From Symsagittifera roscoffensis (lineage: Eukaryota > Xenacoelomorpha > Acoela > Convolutidae): a stretch of 64,000 nt of DNA. Shown one piece after another: positions 45,677 through 54,752 of the stretch; positions within the stretch are counted from its first letter, which is position 1, and every line of letters starts with the position of its first letter. A model generated the notes under the pieces. That model did no database searches and had not been told where the DNA came from. It was given only the letters and a program-made list of their open reading frames with translations. The stretch spans positions 36,589,716-36,653,715 of the forward strand of contig NC_087064.1 of NCBI RefSeq assembly GCF_963678635.1, given 5' to 3'. The position numbers were made by a program, and so were the translations under genes.

Positions 45677-48188
45677 ACGAATGCACAGTCAAAAACAAAC
45701 TTCCCTTCTGTTCATGATTGAGATACCTTAAGCAAAAGCAGAAAAAAAAGAAACTTCGCTTGCTTAGTGGATCTCAAGTAAACCAAAAGTGAACCGCTTA
45801 AAAACCGATAACATAACAAAGATGTACTCAGACGAAATTTTTTTAGCAATTGATTTCAAAGCAACAATTCTTCAGATGGCATAAAAAAGTGCCAGAAACG
45901 CTGTGTACATCATCAGAAAAAAAACATTTTCTGAATGAAAAAACTTGTAGCATATGTATTTTTCCCCTAAAGTGTCAGTTATAATTCAGTATTCCAGATA
46001 TTCTCAAAACTGAGTTCTGATTCACAGCTACGCTTCTCATTCATATTACTATGCAAGATTATCATAATTTAAACATGAGATCGGCGAAAATATTCTATGC
46101 TGGAAAAATGGGTTGAAAAAGGAATTGACCCACTTGCTATTATTCAAAGTGCTTATTGAGAAAGTGGCAATTGAGTTAGGACCGAGTTGGTTAACTCATA
46201 GAGTAATTTCGGATAGGGTACACCGTCTGCTCGTCACGCTATCTTATTTTCGGCCGGATAGATTCGTGCAACTTCTTAGTCTAATACCGATCCTAATCTT
46301 ACTCTTATACTATCTAGTCTCAGGTTGTTTAACTAGTCTCTGCTAGGCTCAATAGATCTAGGGTATACTGGTTTATTGCGGCTGCTGAAGTGCTCGGGAG
46401 AGTCCAACTAATTTCTAAGTTAAATTCAAATCTCTCTGGTGCTGAAATTACAAGTAACTTCAGCACTTACAAATAAGTGGGTTGTTAGTTAGATGGATCA
46501 TGATTGGTTAATATTAAATACTTTACATTGGTAAAATATCTAATTTATCCAATCATAAAATGTAGTTTAGATCAGGTTCCACCCATCCGGGTTTTACAGA
46601 GTTTTTTAGAATAGTTCTTCTGCAATTCGAAGGATGGATGATGGACATTGGTGTTTGGCGAACATCATATTTCTTCTGTTTCCTTTTTTGTTAAAGGAGT
46701 TCCAGGAAGCTGGAGTTAGAGACATAAGACGTTGTGTCTTCTAGTGACAACGACTAAGTCTTTGCAACAAACTCAAATCTGATTTCAGAATGGTTTGCTA
46801 TGTCAGGTTTTTCTGTTCTGCGTGGAGAACTTCTTTTGTGTCTGATCTAGTTTGGGAATGGCGTGGAGATTGTGCGTGGAGGGGATGCCTGGTTACTCGG
46901 ATCTGTACGTATACTTGAACATCGAGGTGGTCATTGGTCTAGTTCAATGAAGTCCTTTTCTGCGAAGTCAAGTTGTACTCTAAATCCTTTGAGTTGTGAT
47001 TGTGAGTGGCATATCGATTGTGGTTGGTCATTCTCTCTCGAGTGTAGTGGGATCTTTAGATGTTCGTCCTTGGTGTTGTATTCTGATCTATGTATTGCAT
47101 AATGTAATTTACATTTTATAAAACGTTTATTAGTTTAATATTTTTTAATTATGATTTTAGTTAGTTGTTTTCACAAAAGCTTTTTGTTTTAGTTCGGTTA
47201 TTTTGAAGAGTTACTCACACTTGAGTAGCTCTTATTAAAAATAGAGGTGTGGTCACAAAGCGTGGATGTAGCGCGGTGGGTTAGGCCGGCTATAGAGCAT
47301 GCTCAGGACGTCCTTCCTGGTGGGTTAGGCCAGGAGTGGGAGTATGATTTCATGCGGTTTTTGTGAGGGGTCCTGTTATGTGACAACGTTTTATGTTGGG
47401 TTTGTTGTGGTTTTTCTTATGTCTTGTTGGTTATGTCCTTTTTCCAAAAAGTAAATTGTTCGTGGTATGGGTTTGTCTTTCGACTTTTTTGTGTTTTATT
47501 ATTTCTTTCTTAGACTTTATAATAGTCTTCAAAAGAATAAATTATCCAGTTTTAAACTGGGTTAATCCGGTTTGGGTACCGTTGGTTTCCTTTTCTTAGT
47601 CATGCTGTTATTCTATGATTTGTGGTGTTTAGTAAGCTGCGTTGGTTAGTTTTGTTTAGTATATGATTCCTTTCCAACCGGGTTAAAGGAAGGTTTGAAA
47701 CGTGTTATTATATGTTAGAGTTGTTGAGTGTGAAAACTTGAAACTGAAATTCATTATTTTAAACAATTCTTCGTGGGCGAGCTGTGCGAGTGTGGATAGA
47801 ATTTCTGTGCGAATGAATGAAAATATCAAAAGGTTAGTACTGCATTTGCATTTTATTAATTTACTGCATAGAATTTGGAAATTTACTGCTAGTTATGGGG
47901 GAATTTTAAGTTACAAATTTTCATCATAATTAGATTTACTGCTTGTGGGAAAAATTTTAGAAATGAATTTACTGCATTGGTATTAAATTTATAAATTTAT
48001 AAGTGTAAGAGATTAATAGAATTGTTGAAGTCTGTTTGATGAAATTTGCGATCTTTATTTGTTTTTTGTGGTTTTTGTAGGTGATCGTCGGATGAAGGCT
48101 AAAAATCTAAGGAAAACATGGATAAAGTATGGTGAGTTTTTTAATATTTCAATTAGTTAGTTATATTCATTTAATTCATACTTACCTG
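45677..48188. other. 3' flank and probable 3' non-coding end of the large retroelement
   Basis: No convincing gene. Base composition changes from ordinary host-like sequence to the G/T-rich plus strand of the large element somewhere around 46.1-46.4 kb. Polypurine-like stretches on the minus strand (AAAAAAGGAAACAGAAGAAA, read leftwards from about 46696; AAGAAAAGGAAACC near 47600) are candidates for the tract before a 3' LTR, and AATAAA occurs on the minus strand near 46376. With no second LTR in the window, the boundary cannot be fixed. Confidence 0.35.
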
Positions 48189-49994
48189 TTAGTCGTCGGG
48201 GAAAAAACCGTGGGGGAAGATGTCGTGAATTAGTTCTGAAGTTGTTAGTAGTTTAGCTAAGATGCGGATGATATTTTTAGTCTGAAGCAGTGGCCAAAGC
48301 AATTGAAGTGCCTTAATAGTGGTTAGTTCTTCAGTGCCAACTGCAAATTCATAAGGTGTGTTTTGGATTAGATTATATAATTTGTGATTGAATTTAGTGT
48401 TGTGGATGAATTCTAAAATTGGGATTTCTATAGGTTGTACAAACTCGTGCGGGATAAGGAAGGGTCGGGATTCTTCGGCGTTGAAGGTCTTGGTGATGGG
48501 ACAGAAGATGTACATTTGGGTTATGGGGTCATAATTACGAAGAATACCATGAAGGTTAGTATCTTTAATGCAATATGTGAAATTTAGGAAAAATGGTGAA
48601 GTGTATTTGGAATTAATGAATTGAAAACGATGGTGTGGTTGTCTAGAGGGTGTGTGTAGGTCAAAGTGATTTTGGATGAAGCGATAATAACTATATGTGT
48701 GGGTTTGTTTAGTGCGCAACGTAATATCGTGTGAGCAGTGTAAATCTCTTTCGTGTGGTGCAAGGAAATGAAAGGTTAGTGAAAATATTTGGAAGCGTTC
48801 TTTAAAACTTTCGTATGCTTGTGTGTCTGTTAGTGCTTCTGAAATAATGTGATCAAACTTTCGGTCGAAGATGTTTAGTGTAAATATATATGGTGTCTTG
48901 ATGAAAAATTTCTCGGTAATTTGTGGATTAGCGAAGCGATCGTCGTCTAAGAATTGATCTTGGTTAGCTCTGATGATGTTGTGATCATAGTATTCGAGTG
49001 TATATTCGTTAGCTCTAGGTGCAGTGTGTGTTTTTAGTGATTTTTTATATCCAACGTAAGTAAATTGTCTAGCGGTTAGTGGTGTAGTGAGTCGATATAG
49101 CATGTCCGTATTTCGCTCTATATCGATGTGAGTGTTAGATAAAGGTAAGCAAAGAGGGTTAGTAAAATGATAATATGAGGTCCAAGAGAGAGTGGGCATT
49201 AAAACGTATTCATCTACAAAGTTGCGTGTTTCGTTAGTGTCGTGGGGGGTGTTTAAGGTGTATTGTGGGAATGAGGGTAAGGTGATGGCTAAAAATTCTT
49301 TTGTGTTAGTATGCTTGGGGTGGTTGATGTATTCACGGGCTGTTCCTGGTTTTGCTGGGAAAGGATGGTTGGGGAACTTTCTTTTAAAAGTGCGGTAAGC
49401 TCTATTAGTGTTGAGTGAAGATTCAGTTGATGTGGATGATGGTGCTAATGATTCAGTATAATTTGAAGAGGGTGTAGGGGTAGGGGGGTTGGATGAATTT
49501 ATTGTGGAGGAGATTTGGTTTATGGTTGGGATATTAAGGTGGTAGGGTTGTTGTTGAAGGGTAATAAAATTATCTAGCTCTGGGGAGATTCGGGGGGTGT
49601 CTGGAGAATGAGATGATTGGTCAGAATGGTATGAGGAGTAGGTTGGGGTAACTTGGGAAGCATAAGAGGGTGTGGGAGTGATTGGGTCAGGGTTATTGGA
49701 TAATATGGGTTGAAAAGGGGGTTGAGAAAAATTAGAAGAGTTATGAAAATTATTGGATGGGGATGGTTCTGAGTCGGCAAATTCATCGGGGGTTTCAATA
49801 TTCGGGTTATTGAGTTGTGAGATGGAATATAAAACTGAGATGTGTGAATTAGTGTCGGAATTCATGCCTGATGTTACATTACTAGGTGAAAAATCGGGTG
49901 GCGGAAAAGCAAAAAGTGGTATTATTGGGATTGGAGAGGTAAGATTGGTTGGGTGGGAATTTGATCGGTGTAGTGATCCAAGTTGGCGGCTCAT
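48189..49994 (-). CDS. 601-aa ORF of unknown function, last gene of the large retroelement
   Basis: The start ATG (49994) overlaps the stop of the envelope ORF as ATGA, which favours stop-and-restart translation. The first 200 residues or so are low complexity, rich in Pro, Ser, Thr and Asn. From about residue 200 to the end the sequence is complex and globular-looking, rich in aromatic residues and His, with few Cys (LHCSHD; NFTYC; YIFCPITK) and no clear signal peptide or membrane segment. The C-terminus (KALQLLWPLLQTKNIIRILA) looks helical. I recognise no domain. A 600-codon frame kept open in 35-40% GC DNA strongly suggests a selected protein. Candidate roles (nucleic-acid binding, movement or regulation) would be guesses. 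Retroelements with an intact gene after env are uncommon. Confidence 0.75.
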   Translation of the reverse strand: MSRQLGSLHRSNSHPTNLTSPIPIIPLFAFPPPDFSPSNVTSGMNSDTNSHISVLYSISQLNNPNIETPDEFADSEPSPSNNFHNSSNFSQPPFQPILSNNPDPITPTPSYASQVTPTYSSYHSDQSSHSPDTPRISPELDNFITLQQQPYHLNIPTINQISSTINSSNPPTPTPSSNYTESLAPSSTSTESSLNTNRAYRTFKRKFPNHPFPAKPGTAREYINHPKHTNTKEFLAITLPSFPQYTLNTPHDTNETRNFVDEYVLMPTLSWTSYYHFTNPLCLPLSNTHIDIERNTDMLYRLTTPLTARQFTYVGYKKSLKTHTAPRANEYTLEYYDHNIIRANQDQFLDDDRFANPQITEKFFIKTPYIFTLNIFDRKFDHIISEALTDTQAYESFKERFQIFSLTFHFLAPHERDLHCSHDITLRTKQTHTYSYYRFIQNHFDLHTPSRQPHHRFQFINSKYTSPFFLNFTYCIKDTNLHGILRNYDPITQMYIFCPITKTFNAEESRPFLIPHEFVQPIEIPILEFIHNTKFNHKLYNLIQNTPYEFAVGTEELTTIKALQLLWPLLQTKNIIRILAKLLTTSELIHDIFPHGFFPDD

Positions 49995-52609
49995 CGTGGG
50001 CTAAAAAAATGATTATTTTGAGACTGAAAAGCGGTGGTATGGGGTTGTTCAATAATTTGTTCATAAGTATTATCATCTTGTGACTGGTGTGTCATTATAT
50101 GTTGAATGGGACTTTGTGATGTGGTGAGTCGAAAATTTGGATTATGTGTGATGGCTAAATTTCGAAAATTTCGTGGGACTAGGGATATTGGATGGTTATT
50201 TGGTAGGGGTGGTAATTGTGGTGCCGTTGGCGTTATGTCTACATTGTTATGTTCTTCGTCGTATGTATTTTGTCGTGTTGCTATTTTTGTGTTATATTCT
50301 TTTATTTGTGCGTCTAAAAGAATTTTGTTTATAGATGTAGAAAAGATTCCAAAAAATCCTGCAAAGAGTATGCGTGCTACGCTTGCTTGTCTGTTTACTT
50401 GTGTGTGTATAGCACATGTGTTGTAGATTCCTTTTAAAAGTGAGAAAAGAAATCCAATAAAGTTAAACATTGCGTATAAAATAGTCAATTTTTCTAAGAT
50501 GTAGTAGGGCCATCCTAGAAAATCGAGGATCTCATTTTTGAGTGTAACAAAGCTAAAAATGTTAATTGGTGATATATCTTGGGGACGGTATTTTTCACCG
50601 TTTAGATATATATAATCTTTAATGTCTTTAAAATATCCGCTATAGTCTTGCGTGTAGATATCGGCAAATCCTGCGGTTTCTGCAAGTTTGCGTAAATTTT
50701 GGTCTATTGATTGTCTTTGTATAGTGTCCATTTGTGTTAATAATTCTTGGAATTGTTGTGTTCTAATGTGATGTTGAATATCTGATTTTGAATAGATTCC
50801 TATTGATTGTAAGTCTATATTTGGGTTTCGAGCAATAGCGCGAATGCTTTCTGGTGAAAATTTTTTGAGTGATTGCATTAATGTGGGATATGGAGTGAGA
50901 AGATAATATTTATTTTCATCAGGGTTTAGTTGTACTACATTGTGGCTGTTTTCTGATCCACATGGGACTGCGGTATCCCAGAAATAGGTTCTTCGTGAAA
51001 GTGTATCCACGAAATGTACTTTATTCTTATAAAAGATAGGGATTCTTTTATAACATCGTTTATCTTCAAAAACGTATAGTGGTGATATTTTTTTAGTACA
51101 AGTATAAAACCATAAGATGTTTCCTTCATAGTCTAAAAAATTTGATCTATTTCCAGATAATAAGTATCCTGCATAGGGTATTTTTAATACTGCTAGTGCA
51201 AGTGATTGTAATATTTGTGTTCGTTCTAATTCGCATAGTTGGTGTAGTGTTTCTAATTCGGAGAGTGACATTTCTTGAAAAATTCGGCTAATTGTATAAT
51301 CTAGTTTCATATCTAAATGAATATCATAGTGGATATTACCGAAATATGTAGTATTCATTAGTGATAATTCTTGTAAGCGTGTGCTTCTGGTGTCATGAGG
51401 TTTTATATGTCCACCAGGTTGTCCGTTGCTTTTTTCAAAATTAACTGGTATATAGGATGTTCCTTCGTTTGGAGGATGACCTGTTGCATATGGGTCGATT
51501 TTTACTTTTCCAGTGGTCATGTCGAATCCTTTTTCGTATTCAACTAATATTTCAGAGTATTGTGTTCTGTGAAGTGGATTCCTGTATTTACATGCAAGTT
51601 CTGTTTCTTGATATATTTGAAAACGTGTTAATTTATTTTCTATATTGTCTATGTTTCTAAAATTAGAACTTAGTTTTCGTGATGGATGGACTTGTTCATA
51701 TGGAATTGATTGTATAAAATATTTTTCGTGAAATTTTATCATACGAGCGTGTATTTTTGCTACTTGAAATGTTGTACATGTATCTTCGGGGAACCAAACA
51801 ATTGTTGCTTGTGTTCTCGTTGTAGGGTCGCAATAACCTTGATCATTTTTACAAGGTAATCGGATTCCTTGATAGATCATTGTATTATCTGATAAATCTC
51901 GTGTTAGTTGTATTTTTTCGAGTTGTATTTTCCAATCGAAAAACATTATTTCTTGGTATCCTTTATTTTTTGTGTCTGCTTTGCAGTTTGATGGGTCATT
52001 TATACCAATGTGTGGTATCCAATGTTTATCGTGTAGGTCATAGGTTAATCGTCCGTGTGCGCCGTTATACGGGTATTTTTCGTCTAGTTTTATATGTCCT
52101 TGGTGTCTTTCAAGTTGTGATTGATGTACAGAGTCTGGAAAAACTTGAAAATTAACTAACTTTCTTTGGGAGTTTTTATTTCGTGTGATGTTTAGTCTAA
52201 GTAATTCATTTTTACAATCGTCGGGATTGAGATGTAAAAGACGTTCTATATTACTTTGATAGAATGATTCATGGTCAAGTCGGTTTTTGTTTCCGTTCGA
52301 GACTTGTGAACAATGTACTTTCTTTTCGGAAAATGTTGCTTTGAATTTATAACCTGTAACTATTGTTGCTCGGGCTTTTGAATAGAGTGTTGCTATTACA
52401 TCTGTGGTTTCTATAGCTTGTGGTTCTGTTTCACATTGTGATACTTGATTTATTGCATATTTATGTAGTGTTTTTTGTTCATTTTCTTCACAATCGTAAT
52501 GTGTTACTAATAAATCTTGTGGTCCTGTACGAGGAGAAGGGTTTATGTTTTGATTTGAGATTACTAGAAAAAGGAGTTGGAGAAAAATTAATAATTTTAG
52601 AATATACAT
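49991..52609 (-). CDS. env: Envelope-like glycoprotein of the large retroelement (872 aa)
   Basis: It begins with a signal peptide (MYILKLLIFLQLLFLVIS) and continues as a cysteine-bearing ectodomain with several N-x-S/T sites. The Cys-rich part lies in the first 300 residues (HYDCEENEQ, CETEP, KKVHCSQ, DDCKNE, IRLPCKNDQGYC). A long hydrophobic segment at about residues 700-726 (ILEKLTILYAMFNFIGFLFS) fits a membrane anchor, followed by a second hydrophobic stretch (LFAGFFGIFS) and a Pro/Gln-rich tail. Such a protein after pol is what makes an LTR element retrovirus-like. The layout recalls large glycoproteins of invertebrate LTR elements and possibly the gB-like (chuvirus) class, but I could not settle the family. 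Its start overlaps the preceding AUG-less ORF by 13 nt, and its end overlaps the next ORF by 4 nt. Confidence 0.75.
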   Translation of the reverse strand: MYILKLLIFLQLLFLVISNQNINPSPRTGPQDLLVTHYDCEENEQKTLHKYAINQVSQCETEPQAIETTDVIATLYSKARATIVTGYKFKATFSEKKVHCSQVSNGNKNRLDHESFYQSNIERLLHLNPDDCKNELLRLNITRNKNSQRKLVNFQVFPDSVHQSQLERHQGHIKLDEKYPYNGAHGRLTYDLHDKHWIPHIGINDPSNCKADTKNKGYQEIMFFDWKIQLEKIQLTRDLSDNTMIYQGIRLPCKNDQGYCDPTTRTQATIVWFPEDTCTTFQVAKIHARMIKFHEKYFIQSIPYEQVHPSRKLSSNFRNIDNIENKLTRFQIYQETELACKYRNPLHRTQYSEILVEYEKGFDMTTGKVKIDPYATGHPPNEGTSYIPVNFEKSNGQPGGHIKPHDTRSTRLQELSLMNTTYFGNIHYDIHLDMKLDYTISRIFQEMSLSELETLHQLCELERTQILQSLALAVLKIPYAGYLLSGNRSNFLDYEGNILWFYTCTKKISPLYVFEDKRCYKRIPIFYKNKVHFVDTLSRRTYFWDTAVPCGSENSHNVVQLNPDENKYYLLTPYPTLMQSLKKFSPESIRAIARNPNIDLQSIGIYSKSDIQHHIRTQQFQELLTQMDTIQRQSIDQNLRKLAETAGFADIYTQDYSGYFKDIKDYIYLNGEKYRPQDISPINIFSFVTLKNEILDFLGWPYYILEKLTILYAMFNFIGFLFSLLKGIYNTCAIHTQVNRQASVARILFAGFFGIFSTSINKILLDAQIKEYNTKIATRQNTYDEEHNNVDITPTAPQLPPLPNNHPISLVPRNFRNLAITHNPNFRLTTSQSPIQHIMTHQSQDDNTYEQIIEQPHTTAFQSQNNHFFSPR

Positions 52610-53733
52610 GTGTATGATAATCCTGAGTATGGATTATAAAATGTAATGTAGCCAATTGTGTTTTTGGTATATCTGTCGTATTTGTATATTACTTCAGTAG
52701 TTATAAACGGTGGTGGTAGTGATTGAGCTGTTATGTTAGGTAGATTTAATGGGTAGGGATGTTGGGTAATATTATTTAACTTAACTGTGATTTCAAACTT
52801 TAATTGTAAACTGTTTTGTTGGAGTATTTGAATATTGTGATCACGGATATCGTTGTGAATATCTTGGCGATATTGTAATCTATTAAGTGCCCAGTTATGG
52901 AGGCGGTTACTTTCTTGATGTTGTCCAAATAGTGGTGGAGGTGCTGTAAATGTATTCCAATCTAGTCTTAAAGGAATATTTATTGATGATTGTTCTCGAT
53001 ATCTGGCGTCGAGATTATTTGGAAAATTTAAGTTAAAAGGTGGTGGTGAAATCTGGCTTATTGATGGTGTTGATGGTAGTGATAATGTTTCTGGTAGTGA
53101 TGAGGATGTTGTTGTATCCGTAGAAATATCTATGGGGTCATTGACTAAATTTGGTTCACCTTGTGTAAATGAATGTGTAGTCCAATATGGAAATCGTGAT
53201 GTTTGGTTTGTGGGGTTGAAAGGATTTTCACGTATTTGCTCAGATGTTGGTGTTGAACCTAAGTAATCTGATGGTAGGCTTGAGGTGCTACGTTGTGAAA
53301 GAAGCGTAGGGGTTTCTGGTAATATACCAATGGGGTTTTCTGGAGTGTTTTGTGATGGGGATTGAGGTATATCAAAATGAACTCGGGGAGTTTGAAAATT
53401 TCTGTTTCGTCGAGGATGTATAATTTGTCTATTTATTTCGACTGTATTTTGGTTTTGACTAGGATTTCTTATTCTACTTAGTTCTTGTGGTAGTGTTGGG
53501 TATAGGTTATATGTTGGTTCGCTTAGAGGTGCTTGTCGTTGAACTGGTTCTAGTGGTTCTGATAAACGAGCATGTCGTTCTTCAAAAGTGTATGGATTGT
53601 CTTGAAAGGAAATTCGTGTAGATGTTTGAGGATTTTGAGTAATTGAAGGTGGTGTTTGGTTATCTTGGGATGATGTCGGTGAAGACTGACTTTGTGACTG
53701 TTGGGTAGCAATTTTTGATGGATTTTTGAATTG
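52597..53733 (-). CDS. 378-codon open frame without any AUG, between the small membrane ORFs and env
   Basis: Directly after a TAA (53736-53734) the frame stays open to TAA at 52599-52597 and contains no ATG in frame. By hand count only two ATG occur in any frame over these 1137 nt of the coding strand, against 19 in a similar length of gag-pol. The product would be Pro/Ser/Thr/Gln-rich for its first two thirds (FDIPQSPSQN, SLPETLSLPSTPSISQ). Its C-terminal 130 residues or so are more complex (RLDWNTFTAPPPLFGQ, RLHNWALNRLQYRQDI, VIYKYDRYTKN). No signal peptide or domain is recognised. A near-cognate ATT lies at 53712-53710 in the context AAAATTG. Expression could be from a non-AUG codon, by splicing to an upstream AUG, or by restart after the 62-aa ORF. 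Confidence refers to its being coding. Confidence 0.6.
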   Translation of the reverse strand, partial: QFKNPSKIATQQSQSQSSPTSSQDNQTPPSITQNPQTSTRISFQDNPYTFEERHARLSEPLEPVQRQAPLSEPTYNLYPTLPQELSRIRNPSQNQNTVEINRQIIHPRRNRNFQTPRVHFDIPQSPSQNTPENPIGILPETPTLLSQRSTSSLPSDYLGSTPTSEQIRENPFNPTNQTSRFPYWTTHSFTQGEPNLVNDPIDISTDTTTSSSLPETLSLPSTPSISQISPPPFNLNFPNNLDARYREQSSINIPLRLDWNTFTAPPPLFGQHQESNRLHNWALNRLQYRQDIHNDIRDHNIQILQQNSLQLKFEITVKLNNITQHPYPLNLPNITAQSLPPPFITTEVIYKYDRYTKNTIGYITFYNPYSGLSYTCIF

Positions 53734-53738
53734 TTACT

Positions 53739-53927
53739 TTAGTGGGAAGGTTTATGTTTATTATAATATTCTTCCAAAAAAAGAATTAGAAGGATTGTTG
53801 CTAGGGCAAATGTGAGGATTGCTTTCTTTATACATTTACATATTGTCAAAATGAGGGATGATAAGAATGCTATGAAAATTACAAACAATAAAAAAATATC
53901 GGTTCTACTGAAAATTGTTCGTATCAT
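53739..53927 (-). CDS. Small hydrophobic ORF, 62 aa (membrane protein candidate)
   Basis: Its ATG overlaps the stop of the upstream 76-aa ORF as ATGA. Two hydrophobic segments, DIFLLFVIFIAFLSSLILTI and AILTFALATILLILFL, flank a short basic, Cys-bearing turn (CKCIKK), followed by a charged tail (EEYYNKHKPSH). It could be a two-pass membrane protein. T/A-rich codons make hydrophobic frames easy to obtain by chance, so the main support is the overlap and its place in the ORF series. Confidence 0.4.
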   Translation of the reverse strand: MIRTIFSRTDIFLLFVIFIAFLSSLILTICKCIKKAILTFALATILLILFLEEYYNKHKPSH

Positions 53928-54154
53928 TTAGACAAGTTATATGACTCGTACCTGTGGATGTAATCAAGGGTTTTGGAAAGTTGGAGGAATAGTTCGAGTA
54001 TAGTGTAGAAAATTAAAAAAATGTTACAAAAAATGATTAGGATTATTAGAAAAGATTCAAGTATATCAAAAAGAAATATTATAAAGGTTTCAAGTATTGT
54101 AAAAAAATGTTTAAGATTTATGAGTATTTGAGTAACTGATTGAGAGAAGAGCAT
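53924..54154 (-). CDS. Small hydrophobic ORF, 76 aa
   Basis: After an amphipathic start (MLFSQSVTQILINLKHFFTI) comes a nearly continuous hydrophobic stretch rich in Ile, Leu and Phe (FLFDILESFLIILIIFCNIF), then a polar tail. It ends in an ATGA overlap with the 62-aa ORF. Together they form a pair of tiny membrane-type ORFs in the pol-env interval. No homologue is recognised, and chance origin is possible for the same compositional reason. Confidence 0.35.
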   Translation of the reverse strand: MLFSQSVTQILINLKHFFTILETFIIFLFDILESFLIILIIFCNIFLIFYTILELFLQLSKTLDYIHRYESYNLSK

Positions 54155-54752
54155 TTAAGAAATGATCTATTGGTCGAATATTTTTTGCTGTTTGAGGCGA
54201 TTTTCTAGTGTGGTCGGATTATTTATTAGTTTTTTGACAAGTGGGTTGATTTTTGTAAAAAATTGTTGGGGGCAATTTTTATGGTGATTGGGAGGTCGTC
54301 TTTTTCTTTATTTTTGTTTGTCAAATGATCCGGGGTATGGTGAGATTTTTATACTTTAGGCTAATTAAAATGTTCATTTTGTTACTTTAGGCTAAGTTAA
54401 CAAATTTGCTTTGGGGGTATTCGTGGTCTGAGTTGGGGAAATATTGTTGATCTTTGGGTTATTAGATAAGGGAGGGGTACGGTATTATGGTGATATTTAT
54501 TTTAGTTGTCAAGTTGGAGTGGTTTGCTTATTTTTGACCTGGAGGTCGTAAAGTTATAGTTATAGATGTGCCTGGAGTTCTATATGATTCGTCTAATTGG
54601 TCTTAGTTTGAGTTAGAGAAAGTGACGGATTGGATGAATCCTATTGGTCTATTTTGAACTAGAATTATTACGTACTTGTCAGCATGTTATTTTGAAAAAT
54701 GTAAATGAAAAATGTTTCGAAGGTTTCAAGATAGTGAAGTATAATGTTAAAA
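54155..54752 (-). other. 598-nt spacer between gag-pol and the downstream ORFs
   Basis: No frame of note. On the minus strand it contains a short repeat (TTAGCCTAAAGTA twice, near 54350-54400) and pyrimidine-rich stretches ending in AG that could act as splice acceptors for a subgenomic RNA. None is decisive. Confidence 0.35.

Noticed and set aside
46100-46700. A specific 3' LTR for the large element
   Set aside because: Polypurine-like tract, AATAAA and TATA-like words are present on the minus strand, but without a second LTR the ends cannot be placed.
46113-47599. Short plus-strand frames downstream of the large element
   Set aside because: Hydrophobic frames in G/T-rich sequence, no start context or domain. 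The region is better read as 3' non-coding sequence of the minus-strand element.
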